Assembly: GCF_030014955.1 (NCBI RefSeq) | Contig: NZ_JAGRPV010000001.1 | Coordinates: 3,286,001-3,350,000 of the forward strand | From: Cohnella hashimotonis | Lineage (GTDB): Bacteria; Bacillota; Bacilli; Paenibacillales; Paenibacillaceae | Length of the DNA stretch: 64,000 nucleotides | Reading direction: 5' to 3' | Shown: piece by piece, positions 35,161 through 45,841 of the stretch | Numbering within the stretch: the first letter of the stretch is position 1 | How the letters are laid out: each line of letters begins with the position of its first letter | The notes under the pieces: model-generated | Database searches by the model: none | What the model was told of the DNA's origin: nothing | The model's input: only the letters and a program-made list of their open reading frames with translations | Position numbers and translations under genes: made by a program

Positions 35161-38100
35161 GTGTTCGCAATTCCGCTTATCGTCCGGGCGACCTTCAACG
35201 CGACGGGCGCCATAACGTTCACCGGCAACACGCTCGGGCTCAGCCGCTCGGATACGGCAGGCGTCCCGGGTACGCTGGACAGCATCGGGGCTTTTACGAC
35301 AACGAGCTCCGCTTCGCAGTACGGTACTTATCCGGTTGGCACGACAAGCAATTATCTGGTCAACAGTTCTGCCGCCGTTCTCGTTCTCCCCGCCGGAAGT
35401 TCCGTGCTGTATGCGGAACTAATCTGGGGCGGCACTTATGTCAACGGGTCGGTCAACCTGACCTCGGCCATCAACAACCCGGTCAGCTTGACGACGCCGA
35501 CAGGCACGTTCAGCGTCTCGCCCGACGCCGCCACAGCCAACTCAGTCGATCTTGGCAACGGCGCGTTAGCTTACGTGCGCTCGAGCAATGTCACTTCGCT
35601 TATTCAAGCGGGAGGCGCGGGTACTTACGCGACCGCCGGCGTTGTCGGCACGATCGTCATTCCTAGCGACTCGACGGCCAACCACGCGGGCTGGACGCTT
35701 GGCGTCATCTACCAGAATCCGACGCTTCCCTTCCGCAATCTGTCGCTCCGGGCCGGCGCCGTACTCGTGCAGGCGTCGTCGGGTCCTGTCAATACGACGC
35801 TCACCGGCTTCGCTACGCCCGTCTCGGGCGCGCTCGGCGGGAGGGCGCTGTTTAGCGCGCAGGAAGGCGATGCGAACCGGACCGGCGATCAGGCGCTGTT
35901 CGGTCCGACTGCCTCCTCCCTCGTCGCCTTGTCCGGGCCGAACAATTTCGCGACGAATTTTTTTGCGTCGCAGATCAACAACGACCTCGGACAGCTGAAT
36001 ACGACAGGCACTTTCGGCACGCGAAATCAGACCAACGGGACGCCCGGCACGAACATCGTAGGCGGCCGCCAGGGCTGGGATATCACGAACGTCGACATAT
36101 CCGCGCGCCTAGTGAACAATCAGTCGTCGGCCGTGCTCAGCCTGACGACGTCCGGCGACGCCTATGTCTTGAACGGCAACGCCATCCAGGTCGACATCAA
36201 CGCGCCGATCATCACGGTGTCCAAAAGCTCGAACGTGACGGGGCCGATCGTAGGCGATACCGTGACGTATTCTGTAACCGTCAGCAACTCCGGTACAGCC
36301 AGCGCGGCAAGCGTCGTGCTCACCGACGCCCTGTCGCCCGGCGCGACCTTCGTCGCGGGCAGCGTCGTCGTGGCGGGCGTCTCGCGCCCGACCTTCGACA
36401 TTACGACCGGCGTATCGCTCGGGTCGCTGACGTTCGGCACTTCGATTACGACGACCTACCAGGCAAAAGTTACTTCGCTGCCAAGTCCGCAGCAGTTGAC
36501 GAACGTCGCCAATGCAGCCTTTACGTTCCAGAGCGTTGCCGGCGGTTCGGTCATAACGGGCGTCATTCCGTCGAATTCATACACGATCCCCGTGTATTCG
36601 CCGGTGCTCACGATGACCAAAACTGCGAGCACGGCCAATGCGACCGTCGGCAGTCTGGTGACATACACAGTCTCGATCGCGAACTCGGGCAATGCCGCCG
36701 CGACCACGACGTTTTTTGACAATATCCCGGCCGGCACGGCTTACGAACCGAACACCTTCCGCCTGAACGGAACCATCGTTCCGGGCGCGAATCCGGCGAC
36801 GGGCGTCCCGATCGGTACGATTGGAGCAGGCGCTACAACTTCAGTCAGCTTTCAGGTGCGCGTGAACGCGCTGCCCGCCCAGTCGCAGCTTGTCAATCAA
36901 GCGACGTCAACGTATACGTTTCAGCCGCCCGATCTTCGAACCGTATCGGGCTCCGCAGCCTCCAATACGGTTACCGTTCCGGTGAGGCTGCCGAACGTAT
37001 CCGTCGTCAAAAGCGCGAGTCTAACGGACGTTGCCGTAGGCGAGACGCTGACCTATACGTCGGTCGTCGCCAATAACGGCACGGAAGCGATTGCGAACGC
37101 GATTCTCTCCGATGCCGTCCCTGCCGGCACTTCGTTTGTAGCGGGGAGCGTGGTCATAGGCGGCACTTCGAGTCCGTCCGCTTCTCCTGCCAGCGGCATC
37201 GCGCTCGGCACCATAGCAGCCGGTGCCTCGGTCACCGTGACCTTCCAGGCAAGGGTCTCCTCGCTGCCGAGTCCGGCGCAGCTGAACAACCAGTCGTCCG
37301 TCTCCTACAGCTCCGGTACGTTCAACGGTCAATCGCTGTCCAACACGACGACGACACCGGTGTACCAGCCGATCGTTACAGTTGCCAAAAGCGCGGACCG
37401 CGCGAACGCCACGGTCGGCGATACGATTCTGTATACGCTGAATGTTGCGAATTCAGGTAACATTGCAGCCGCCCAGGTGACGCTGACCGATAATATACCG
37501 GCAGGCTCGACCTTTGTTGCAGGCAGCGTCACCGTGGGCGGCGTCGCGCAGCCTGCCGCTTCGCCGCTGGCGGGAATACCGCTCGGCACGGTCGGGATCG
37601 GCGGCTCCGTGTCCGTAACATTCCGTACGCTGCTTAACTCGCTCCCGTCTCCGCCGACGCTGGTGGATCAGGGCGCCGTTGGCTATACGTACCAGCTGCC
37701 CAGCGGGCGTACGCTGAACGGCACGGCGGTATCCAATACGCTGACGATCGGCGCCTCAGCGCCGAACGTCTCCGTAACGAAATCGGCGAACCTCTCGAAC
37801 GCAGCGGTTGGCGATACGGTCGTCTACACGATCGTCACCGCGAACAACGGTATCGAGCCTGTGACGAACGTCATTTTGACCGATCCCGTCCCGACAGGCG
37901 CCTCCTTCGTGCCTGGGAGTCTAACCATCAATGGCGTGTCGTCGCCGTCCGCGAATCCGTTCGCAGGCGTTCCGCTCGGCACTGTGAGTCCCGGCTCCCC
38001 GGTCACCGTCGTTTTCCGGGCGACCGTCGTCTCGCTGCCGAATCCGGCCCAGCTGTCCAATCAGGCGACCGTCGGCTTCACGTCAGGCGCCTTCCAGAGC

Positions 38101-41100
38101 ACTTCGGCTTCCGCCCCTGCCGTCACCGCCGTATTCCAGGCCGCGCTGTCCATGGCGAAGACCGCCAGTGCGACGCAAACGACCGTCGGGGATACGTTCA
38201 CCTACTTCATAACGGTCGCCAATTCCGGCAATACCGCGGCACAAACGACGATCACCGATGTTTTGCCTGCCAGCGTTACTTTTCAAACGAACAGCGTCAT
38301 CGTCGGGGATATACCGACGCCTGGCGTCAGTCCTGCCACCGGCATCCCGCTGACCGTCGGCGCCGGTCAGACCGTCGTCGTCAGCTTCGTCGTTACGATC
38401 AACGCGCTGCCGCCTTCTCAACGCCTGGACAATCAAGCCTCCGCTTCGTACACATACACGCTGCCCGGCGGCAGGCAAATTCCCGGCTCGGCCGTATCCA
38501 ATGTATCGTCCGTACCCGTCTCCGCGCCGGATGTGCGCGTCGTCAAAGCTGTCGCGCCGGCATCGGGCATCGTCGGCGATACGCTGACGTTCAGCGCCGT
38601 CGTCACCAACAACGGGATCACTGCGGTGAACAATGTTGTTTTCAGCGACCCGCTTCCGGCAAACGTCTCGTTCGTGTCCGGAAGCGTGTTTGTAGGCGGC
38701 GCCGCGAGGCCGCTCGCGAATCCGACATCCGGCATTTTAATCGGAGCCTTGGCCCCCGGCGCTTCGGCTACCGTCACATTCGAGGTGAAAATCACGATGG
38801 CGATACCGTCTCAAATCACAAATCAATCGACGGTCAGCTTCACGTCCGGCGTCTTCTCGGGCACGTCGGCTTCGAATACGACCGTCACGCCTGTGTATCA
38901 GCCGCAGATCGCGCTCGTCAAAAGCGCAAATACGAGCAATGCGACCGTAGGCGATACGATCGTCTATACGATAAACGTGTCCAATTCAGGCAATTTCGGC
39001 GCAAGCGTCACCGTCACCGACACGATCCCCGCAGGCACCACCTTCTCGCCGAACAGCGTCATCGTTGGCGGCGTCCCGCAGCCCGGCGCTACGCCGACCA
39101 CGCCTATCCCGCTCGGTATCGTGGTGCCCGGTCAGACCGTCGTCGTCACCTTCGCCGTCGTCGTCACGTCTCTGCCGTCTCCGCAGCAGCTGTCGAATAC
39201 GGCCTCCGCCGTACTTACTTACGTGCCGCCGGACGGACGCACGATTACGCAGAACGTGACATCCAATACCGTCACGTTCCCCGTGTCCGCCCCAAATGTA
39301 GCCGTCTCTAAAGCGACGCCTTCGACGGCCGTCGCCCTCGGAGATACGGTCACGTATACGGTGACCGTACTGAACAGCGGCATCGCAGCGGTTACTAACG
39401 TGCTGTTCACGGATCCAACACCCGCCGGCACGGCATTCGTGCCGGGCAGCGTTCTCGTGAACGGCGTTCCCGCTCCCGCGGCGATACCGTCGGGCGGCAT
39501 TCAGCTCGGCACGATCGCGCCGAGCGGCACCTCGACGGTCGTTTTCAGCGTCAATGTCGTCTCGGTGCCAAGTCCCGCCCAGATCGGCAACCAGGCGTCC
39601 GTCAGCTTCTCTTCCGGCGCTTTCTCGGGCACGACTTTTTCCAATACGGTCGTAACGCCCGTCTTCCAGCCGACGATCTCGGCGGTAAAATCGGCCAGCA
39701 CGGCCAATGCGACGGTGGGCGATACCGTAACTTATTCGCTCGCGGTGTCGAACACGGGCAACTATCCCGCGACGACAACCTTGACGGACAATGTGCCGGC
39801 AGGCACCATTTTCGTGCCGAACAGCGTCATCATCGACGGCTTTCCGATCCCTGGCTCGGATCCTTCGACCGGTATCGCGCTTGGCCCGATCGAAGCGGGC
39901 GGCACCCGCACGGTCATGTTTTCCGTTGTCGTCAACACGCTTCCGTCTCCGCAGCAGCTCGTTAACCAGGGAACGGCCACGTATTCATTTACGCTGCCCG
40001 ATTCGCGCACGCTGACGGGATCCGTCCCCTCCAATACGGTTACGATTCCGGTGTCCGCGCCCAATGTCGCGGTCTCCAAGAGCACCACGACCACGACGAC
40101 GACGCTCGGCGATACTGTTACCTACACGACTGTCATTGCGAACAACGGGATAGCCAGCGTTAACAACGTCATCTTCACCGATCCGATTCCGGCAGGCACG
40201 GCATTTGTGCCCGGCTCCCTGACGGTGGACGGCGTCGCGCGTCCCGCCGCGAACCCGGCGACGGGTATCAGCATTGCGACAATCGCCCCCGGCGCGACGT
40301 CCACGGTGGCATTTAACGTAACGGTCACGTCGCTGCCGCAGACGCAGACGCTGTCCAACCAGTCGACGGTGACGTTCACGTCCGGCGCCTTTTCCGGCGT
40401 TACTTTTTCGAATACCGTCACGACGCCGGTCTATATCCCGATCCTGTCCGCGGTCAAGACCGCCAACACCTCAAGCGCTACGGTCGGCGATACGGTCGCC
40501 TATACGATCACGCTAACGAACGCGGGGAACTATCCGGCCAACGTTACGGTAACGGACAACATTCCCGCAGGAACGACGCTCGTGCCGAACAGCGTACTGA
40601 TCAACGGGCAGCCGGCCGCAGGCGAGGACCCCTCTGCAGGCGTCCTCGTGCCTGGCGTCTCCACGACGGCAACGGTCACGTTCTCTGTCGTCATCGGTTC
40701 GCTGCCGCCCGGTCAGCTGCTGTCTAACCAGGCTTCCTCGACCTACGCCTATACGCTTCCCGACGGACGCGCGTTCGGCGGTGCGTTCCTTTCGAACCTG
40801 CTCGTCGTGCCGGTCAGCGCGCCGAATGTCGGCGTGACGAAAACCGCTTCGGCGACCGATGCCGTCGTCGGCGACAATCTCGTCTATACCGTAGTCGTTC
40901 AGAACAACGGCATCGAAAACGTCAACAATGTGCTGCTGAGCGATCCGACGCCAGCCGGCGCTGTCTTCGTCCCCGGCAGCGTGACTGTCGACGGCGTGCC
41001 GCGGGCGAACGCGAATCCGCAAGCCGGCATCTCTCTCGGATCGATCGCGCCAGGCGCCACGGTAACCGTCGCATATACGATCAATGTTACGTCGCTGCCT

Positions 41101-41874
41101 GTTCCCAACACCCTCAGCAACCAGGCATCCGTGAGCTTCACCTCCGGCGCGTTCTCTGCGACAACGTTCTCCAATACGGTCGTAACACCCGTATTCCAGC
41201 CGATTATAGGCATGCTGAAGTCCGCGAATACGACGAACGCGACCGTAGGCGATACGGTCCTCTACAGCATCAATATTACGAATACCGGCAACTTGGCTGC
41301 CGATCTGACAGTGACCGATTCGATTCCAGCGGGAACGGCCTTCGTACCGAATAGCGTCCAGGTAAACGGCGTGCCGCAGCCGGGTGTTGATCCGTCGAAC
41401 GGTGTCCCCGTCGGGCTTGTGCTTCCAGGCGCCAGCGTGAACGTGACCGTCAACCTCGAGGTTACGGTAGATGCGCTGCCTTCTCCGCAGCAGCTGTCCA
41501 ATCAGGCGACGGCGACCTATACCTATTCGCCGCCGGACGGCCGCGTGCTCACGGGCAGCGCCGCATCGAATACGCTCGTCATTCCGGTGTCCTCGCCGGA
41601 TGTCGTCGTCACCAAGAGCACGAACGCTGTAGACGCCATCGTAGGCGACGTCATCACGTATACGATCCTAGTCGAAAACAGCGGTATCGAGACCGTGAAC
41701 AATGTCGTCATCGTCGATCAGGTCCCCGTAGGCACGGTATTCGTTAGCGGCAGCGTCACGGTCGACGGTATCGCACGGCCCGCCGCCAACCCGAATACGG
41801 GCATCGCGGTCGGCTCGATCGCGGCGGGCGCGACCGTCACCGTCACGTTCCAGGTCCAGGTCGTAACGGTATGA
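35161..41874 (+). CDS. Giant DUF11 repeat protein, first part
   Basis: 2237 residues from a GTG at 35161. Residues about 1-345 are an N-terminal domain (TGAITFTGNTLGLSRS, LYAELIWGGTYV, WTLGVIYQNP), then 15 repeats of about 128 residues of the DUF11 type (VGDTVTYTVxVxNSG...PAGTxFVxGSV). Repeats start near residue 349, 482, 613 and then about every 128. They alternate between two kinds: one with KSANTxNATVGDT and NSGN, the other with APNVxVxK and NNGI. No signal peptide or sorting motif is seen. The GTG lies on its own ribosome-binding site; an ATT at 35170, giving IPLIVRATF, has AGGAGG at exactly 8 bases and fits the usual start of relatives (M-P-L) better. The series continues in another frame from 41871. 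Confidence 0.85.
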   Translation: MFAIPLIVRATFNATGAITFTGNTLGLSRSDTAGVPGTLDSIGAFTTTSSASQYGTYPVGTTSNYLVNSSAAVLVLPAGSSVLYAELIWGGTYVNGSVNLTSAINNPVSLTTPTGTFSVSPDAATANSVDLGNGALAYVRSSNVTSLIQAGGAGTYATAGVVGTIVIPSDSTANHAGWTLGVIYQNPTLPFRNLSLRAGAVLVQASSGPVNTTLTGFATPVSGALGGRALFSAQEGDANRTGDQALFGPTASSLVALSGPNNFATNFFASQINNDLGQLNTTGTFGTRNQTNGTPGTNIVGGRQGWDITNVDISARLVNNQSSAVLSLTTSGDAYVLNGNAIQVDINAPIITVSKSSNVTGPIVGDTVTYSVTVSNSGTASAASVVLTDALSPGATFVAGSVVVAGVSRPTFDITTGVSLGSLTFGTSITTTYQAKVTSLPSPQQLTNVANAAFTFQSVAGGSVITGVIPSNSYTIPVYSPVLTMTKTASTANATVGSLVTYTVSIANSGNAAATTTFFDNIPAGTAYEPNTFRLNGTIVPGANPATGVPIGTIGAGATTSVSFQVRVNALPAQSQLVNQATSTYTFQPPDLRTVSGSAASNTVTVPVRLPNVSVVKSASLTDVAVGETLTYTSVVANNGTEAIANAILSDAVPAGTSFVAGSVVIGGTSSPSASPASGIALGTIAAGASVTVTFQARVSSLPSPAQLNNQSSVSYSSGTFNGQSLSNTTTTPVYQPIVTVAKSADRANATVGDTILYTLNVANSGNIAAAQVTLTDNIPAGSTFVAGSVTVGGVAQPAASPLAGIPLGTVGIGGSVSVTFRTLLNSLPSPPTLVDQGAVGYTYQLPSGRTLNGTAVSNTLTIGASAPNVSVTKSANLSNAAVGDTVVYTIVTANNGIEPVTNVILTDPVPTGASFVPGSLTINGVSSPSANPFAGVPLGTVSPGSPVTVVFRATVVSLPNPAQLSNQATVGFTSGAFQSTSASAPAVTAVFQAALSMAKTASATQTTVGDTFTYFITVANSGNTAAQTTITDVLPASVTFQTNSVIVGDIPTPGVSPATGIPLTVGAGQTVVVSFVVTINALPPSQRLDNQASASYTYTLPGGRQIPGSAVSNVSSVPVSAPDVRVVKAVAPASGIVGDTLTFSAVVTNNGITAVNNVVFSDPLPANVSFVSGSVFVGGAARPLANPTSGILIGALAPGASATVTFEVKITMAIPSQITNQSTVSFTSGVFSGTSASNTTVTPVYQPQIALVKSANTSNATVGDTIVYTINVSNSGNFGASVTVTDTIPAGTTFSPNSVIVGGVPQPGATPTTPIPLGIVVPGQTVVVTFAVVVTSLPSPQQLSNTASAVLTYVPPDGRTITQNVTSNTVTFPVSAPNVAVSKATPSTAVALGDTVTYTVTVLNSGIAAVTNVLFTDPTPAGTAFVPGSVLVNGVPAPAAIPSGGIQLGTIAPSGTSTVVFSVNVVSVPSPAQIGNQASVSFSSGAFSGTTFSNTVVTPVFQPTISAVKSASTANATVGDTVTYSLAVSNTGNYPATTTLTDNVPAGTIFVPNSVIIDGFPIPGSDPSTGIALGPIEAGGTRTVMFSVVVNTLPSPQQLVNQGTATYSFTLPDSRTLTGSVPSNTVTIPVSAPNVAVSKSTTTTTTTLGDTVTYTTVIANNGIASVNNVIFTDPIPAGTAFVPGSLTVDGVARPAANPATGISIATIAPGATSTVAFNVTVTSLPQTQTLSNQSTVTFTSGAFSGVTFSNTVTTPVYIPILSAVKTANTSSATVGDTVAYTITLTNAGNYPANVTVTDNIPAGTTLVPNSVLINGQPAAGEDPSAGVLVPGVSTTATVTFSVVIGSLPPGQLLSNQASSTYAYTLPDGRAFGGAFLSNLLVVPVSAPNVGVTKTASATDAVVGDNLVYTVVVQNNGIENVNNVLLSDPTPAGAVFVPGSVTVDGVPRANANPQAGISLGSIAPGATVTVAYTINVTSLPVPNTLSNQASVSFTSGAFSATTFSNTVVTPVFQPIIGMLKSANTTNATVGDTVLYSINITNTGNLAADLTVTDSIPAGTAFVPNSVQVNGVPQPGVDPSNGVPVGLVLPGASVNVTVNLEVTVDALPSPQQLSNQATATYTYSPPDGRVLTGSAASNTLVIPVSSPDVVVTKSTNAVDAIVGDVITYTILVENSGIETVNNVVIVDQVPVGTVFVSGSVTVDGIARPAANPNTGIAVGSIAAGATVTVTFQVQVVTV

Positions 41875-43550
41875 CGCCCCTCCTGCCGGATCCGTATTTG
41901 CGCAACCAGTCGCATGTCCGGTTCACGTCGGGGTTTCATCCGTCCGTCACCTATTCCAACGTCGTTTCGATTCCGCTGTACGGCCCGGCGATCTCAGTCA
42001 GCAAGTCGACGGACGCAGCGAAGGCGGAACTCGGGTCCACGCTCGTATATCGCTTGCTCGTCGCCAACGCAGGCAACGCATCGGCCGACGTCGTGCTGTA
42101 CGATCCGCTGCCTGCGGGTACATCCTTCGTCTCGAACTCGGTTCTGCTCGACGGCATGCCGCTGCCAGGCGCGGATCCCCCTGCAGGGATCCCGCTCGGC
42201 AGCCTCGCGCCCGGCGGGCAAGTCGCCGTATCGTTGCAGCTCATCGTGACGGCGATCCCCGAATCGCGCGCGATCTCGAACCGGGCTCGCGCCGAGTTCG
42301 CCTTTGCGACCCCGGAGGGCCGAATCTCTCGCGGCAAGGCGGAATCCAACGAAGTGACCGTACCCGTAATCGGCGTCAAGGTGTCGGCGATGATTCGCAC
42401 CAGATGGAGCCAGACGTTCGCTGGCGACGTCGTCTACTATGATATCGTCGTAGTGAACGAAGGCTCGGATCCGGTCACAGGCGTCCAAGTCGCCGCGACG
42501 CTCCCGCAGGGCCTGACCTTCCTGACCGGCAGCGTCACGGTCGACGATGTCCGTGCGCCAGGCGCTTCGCCGTTGACGGATATCGCGATCGGGACCATTG
42601 CAGCGGGCGGTTCTGCGGTCGTTTCGTTTGCCGGGCAGGTCGGTGATCTGCCCGACGGCAGCGTCCTGCAGGTGAATGCGCTAGTCTCCTATTCGGCGTC
42701 GGGGCAGTCTTATTCGACGGGCACGAACACGGCTTCCGTCGTCGTCGTCAAGCCGGAGGTGGCGCTGACATTGACGGCAAGCCCAGGTCAGGCGGCGCCC
42801 GGCGACTCGATTACGTATACGCTGGTCGCTTACAACGCCTCGCGGATCGCGATCGAAGCGACGCTTCAGGATCTATTGCCGGGCGGACTGACCTTTATCG
42901 CCGGGAGCGTGATCGTCGGCGGTATATCTGCCGCTTCAGCTTCGCCCGCTTCGGGTATCGGGCTTGGCACGATCGGCCCGGGCGGCAGCGTGACCGTCAC
43001 TTTTCAAGCCAGCTTACCACAGCTCGCGAACGGTGCCGATCCGCTGCCCTCTTATACGAATCAGGCACAGCTTATTTATGCGTATCGACTGAACGACGGC
43101 CGCGCGGTGCGTGCGGTCGCCGCATCCGACACCGTCGTCACCACGATCGTTTCGCCTTTGATCGTCATCAAGGTGACTGCCGATCCCGCGGAAGTGTTCC
43201 CGGGTGACGAGATCTTTTTCCGCGCCGAGGTAAAAAACGACGGCAATGCGGCAGCGTCTGTTGTCGTTGAAGGGCTCGTGCCTGCGGGAACCCGTCTCGC
43301 GGGTTACGGTATCAAGGTCGACGGTACGCCCGTCGCGATCTCGCTGGACGGATCGGCGGCGCTGGGAACGTTGGACCCGGATCAAACCAAACGGATCGGC
43401 TACCGCGTGACCGTTCCCGAGAATACGATACTGGAAATCATCGAAGGATTTTTGACGGCGAAGTTTACGTTTGCGCTGAACGGCCTGGCGCATGCGGGTG
43501 CGTCGCAATCGAACGAATACAGGGTGCAGGTCGAGGGGAGCGACGAATGA
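41871..43550 (+). CDS. DUF11 repeat protein, second part (frame -1, overlaps by ATGA)
   Basis: 559 residues. The ATG overlaps the TGA of the giant gene by four bases. The first about 30 residues (LRNQSHVRFTSGFHPSV) match the end of a DUF11 repeat whose start is in the preceding frame, and four more repeats follow (VSKSTDAAKAELGST, then more divergent ones). So it is the C-terminal third of the same architecture. There is no good ribosome-binding site at 41871, so translation would depend on coupling or frameshifting. It could be a true gene pair, a frame-shifted pseudogene or a sequencing error; a single base insertion does not restore the exact repeat spacing. Confidence 0.7.
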   Translation: MTPLLPDPYLRNQSHVRFTSGFHPSVTYSNVVSIPLYGPAISVSKSTDAAKAELGSTLVYRLLVANAGNASADVVLYDPLPAGTSFVSNSVLLDGMPLPGADPPAGIPLGSLAPGGQVAVSLQLIVTAIPESRAISNRARAEFAFATPEGRISRGKAESNEVTVPVIGVKVSAMIRTRWSQTFAGDVVYYDIVVVNEGSDPVTGVQVAATLPQGLTFLTGSVTVDDVRAPGASPLTDIAIGTIAAGGSAVVSFAGQVGDLPDGSVLQVNALVSYSASGQSYSTGTNTASVVVVKPEVALTLTASPGQAAPGDSITYTLVAYNASRIAIEATLQDLLPGGLTFIAGSVIVGGISAASASPASGIGLGTIGPGGSVTVTFQASLPQLANGADPLPSYTNQAQLIYAYRLNDGRAVRAVAASDTVVTTIVSPLIVIKVTADPAEVFPGDEIFFRAEVKNDGNAAASVVVEGLVPAGTRLAGYGIKVDGTPVAISLDGSAALGTLDPDQTKRIGYRVTVPENTILEIIEGFLTAKFTFALNGLAHAGASQSNEYRVQVEGSDE

Positions 43551-43565
43551 GCGCCTCATAAGGCG

Positions 43566-43613
43566 AGTAACCCAAAAAGCACGCCGCGGATGCGGCGTGC
43601 TTTTTGGGTTACT
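43566..43613. terminator. Bidirectional terminator, 22-bp perfect stem
   Basis: Arms 43566-43587 and 43592-43613 are perfectly complementary with the 4-base loop GGAT; the lower stem contains AAAAA/TTTTT and the upper part GCACGCCGC. It separates the DUF11 gene (+) from gnd (-). Confidence 0.85.
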
Positions 43614-43634
43614 CTGGGCGACGATCGCGTCCGA

Positions 43635-45053
43635 TTATTGCTGGCCGCCGATCCATTGGAAATGGAAGCTGCCTTCGCGGTCGAGTCTCTCGAACGTGTG
43701 CGCGCCGAAGTAATCGCGCTGCGCTTGAAGCAGGTTGGCCGGCAGACGCTCCGTACGGTAGCTGTCGTAGTAAGCGAGCGCCGAGGCGAACGCCGGTACC
43801 GGGATGCCTCTCGTAACGGCCGTAGCGACGACCTTGCGCCATGCGCCTTGATAATCGCGCACGACGTTGCCGAAGTATTCGTCCAGCAGCAGGTTTTGCA
43901 GCTCCGGATTGCGGTCGTAGGCGTCCTTGATGTTCTGCAGGAAGCCTGCGCGGATAATGCAGCCGCCTCTGAAGATCATGGCGATGCCGCCGTAATTCAG
44001 ATCCCAGCCGTAAGCGTCCGAAGCGGCGCGCATCTGCGCGAAGCCTTGGGCATACGAAGCGATCTTGCTGGCGAAAAGCGCCTGGCGTACCGCTTCGATG
44101 AATGCTTTGGGGTCGCCGTCGTAGCTCGAAGCTTCCGGTCCGGTCAGCTTGCGGCTGGCGATGGCGCGCTCCTCCTTCATCGCCGACAGGAAGCGGGCGA
44201 AGACGGATTCGGTAATGATGGATAGCGGCACGCCCAGATCGAGCGCGCTTTGGCTCGTCCATTTGCCCGTTCCCTTTTGCCCCGCCGAATCGAGGATGAC
44301 GTCAACCATCGGCTTGCCCGTCTCCGGATCGGTCTTGGAGAAGATATCGGCCGTGATCTCGATCAGGTAGCTGTCCAGTTCGCCTTGATTCCACTCGGCG
44401 AAAATCTCGTGCAGCTCGGCGGCGCCGAGTCCGAGTACGTCCTTCAGCAGGTGGTACGCTTCGCCGATCAGCTGCATATCGCCGTACTCGATCCCGTTAT
44501 GCACCATTTTGACATAGTGGCCGGCGCCGTCCGCGCCGATATACGTCGAGCAGGGATCGCCGTTCACCTTGGCGGAGATCGCCGTCAGGATCGGCTCGAC
44601 GAGCGCATAAGCGTCCTTTTGCCCGCCCGGCATGATCGCGGGACCGTGCAGCGCGCCCTCCTCGCCGCCGGATACGCCGGCGCCGATGAAGCGGAAGCCT
44701 TTTTCCTGCAACGCTTTATTTCTGCGCTGCGTATCCGGAAAATATGCATTGCCGCCGTCGATCAAAATGTCGCCTTGATCAAGATACGGTACCAGTTGCT
44801 CGATCGTATCGTCCGTCGGCTTGCCGGCCTTTACCATGATCAAAATCTTGCGCGGCGTCTCCAGCGATTGGACGAACTCCTCGACGCTGTACGCGCCGAC
44901 GAAGTTTTTGCCCTTCGCCTCCTCCAGCAGTTCCTTAGTCTTCTCCGGCGAACGGTTGTATACCGCGACAGAGAAGCCTTTGCTCTCGATGTTCAGGGCG
45001 AGATTTTTGCCCATTACCGCAAGTCCGACCACGCCGATTTGCTGCTTGCTCAT
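43635..45053 (-). CDS. gnd: 6-phosphogluconate dehydrogenase, decarboxylating
   Basis: 472 residues, the usual length. It oxidises 6-phosphogluconate to ribulose 5-phosphate with release of CO2. Features: N-terminal dinucleotide fold [36 protein letters not shown] signature, [15 protein letters not shown], and the C-terminal helical domain ending [10 protein letters not shown]. It lies 72 bases downstream of tal as the last gene of a pentose-phosphate operon with zwf, tkt and tal. Confidence 0.97.
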   Translation of the reverse strand: MSKQQIGVVGLAVMGKNLALNIESKGFSVAVYNRSPEKTKELLEEAKGKNFVGAYSVEEFVQSLETPRKILIMVKAGKPTDDTIEQLVPYLDQGDILIDGGNAYFPDTQRRNKALQEKGFRFIGAGVSGGEEGALHGPAIMPGGQKDAYALVEPILTAISAKVNGDPCSTYIGADGAGHYVKMVHNGIEYGDMQLIGEAYHLLKDVLGLGAAELHEIFAEWNQGELDSYLIEITADIFSKTDPETGKPMVDVILDSAGQKGTGKWTSQSALDLGVPLSIITESVFARFLSAMKEERAIASRKLTGPEASSYDGDPKAFIEAVRQALFASKIASYAQGFAQMRAASDAYGWDLNYGGIAMIFRGGCIIRAGFLQNIKDAYDRNPELQNLLLDEYFGNVVRDYQGAWRKVVATAVTRGIPVPAFASALAYYDSYRTERLPANLLQAQRDYFGAHTFERLDREGSFHFQWIGGQQ

Positions 45054-45125
45054 CCTTCTCCATCCTCCCGTGCTTCATGCTCTCTCTATTTTCAAAGGCT
45101 ATTTATTAGAAACGCTTAACGCTTA

Positions 45126-45791
45126 TTATTGGACCGCTTTTTTCCAGTCAGCCGCGAACTTTTCCATCCCCTGCTCGGTGAGCGGGTGCTTGGTAAGCTG
45201 CTCGATGACCGAGAACGGAATCGTGGCGATATGTGCGCCGGCCATGGCGACACGGGTTACGTGGTCCGGATGGCGCACGGAAGCGGCGATGATCTGCGCG
45301 TCCAGGTTATGGATGCGGAACAGTTCCGCGATCTTCGCGACGAGCAGGACGCCGTCTTCGGAGATGTCGTCCAGGCGGCCGAGGAAAGGAGATACGTACG
45401 TAGCGCCTGCCCGAGCGGCGAGCAGTGCCTGGTTGACCGTGAAAATCAACGTGACGTTCGTCTTGACGCCTTTCTTGGTCAGGTAGCGGCAAGCTTCGAG
45501 ACCGGCCAGCGTCATCGGCAGCTTGATGGTGATGTTCTTGTCGTTGTTGTTGATCTTGATCAGCTCGTTGGCTTGGGCGATCATTTCTTCAGCCGTGAGG
45601 GCGTCCGGCGTTACTTCGGCGGATACCGATTCGACTTCGGGCACTTCCTTCAGGATCTCTTCAATGCGGTCTTCGAACTTGACGCCTTCCTTGGCGACCA
45701 GGGAAGGGTTCGTCGTAACGCCGGATAGAACGCCGATCTTGTACGCTTTTTTGATGTCGGCCAGGTTCGCGGTATCGATGAAAAATTTCAT
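45126..45791 (-). CDS. tal: Transaldolase (small, TalC/FSA-type)
   Basis: 221 residues, the small transaldolase family. It moves a dihydroxyacetone unit between sugar phosphates in the non-oxidative pentose phosphate pathway. The Schiff-base lysine is K90 in [15 protein letters not shown], and the typical start [13 protein letters not shown] is present, with [11 protein letters not shown] near residue 27. GGAGG is 10 bases before the ATG. It lies 50 bases after tkt. Confidence 0.95.
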   Translation of the reverse strand: MKFFIDTANLADIKKAYKIGVLSGVTTNPSLVAKEGVKFEDRIEEILKEVPEVESVSAEVTPDALTAEEMIAQANELIKINNNDKNITIKLPMTLAGLEACRYLTKKGVKTNVTLIFTVNQALLAARAGATYVSPFLGRLDDISEDGVLLVAKIAELFRIHNLDAQIIAASVRHPDHVTRVAMAGAHIATIPFSVIEQLTKHPLTEQGMEKFAADWKKAVQ

Positions 45792-45841
45792 GCTTCAAAA
45801 ACCTCCATTATTTTTAAGTTTGGATGTGCTGCCGTTACAAA

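Noticed and set aside
36162..41939. Many antisense open frames within the giant DUF11 gene
   Set aside because: They repeat with the DUF11 period; the composition of the repeats removes stops on the other strand.
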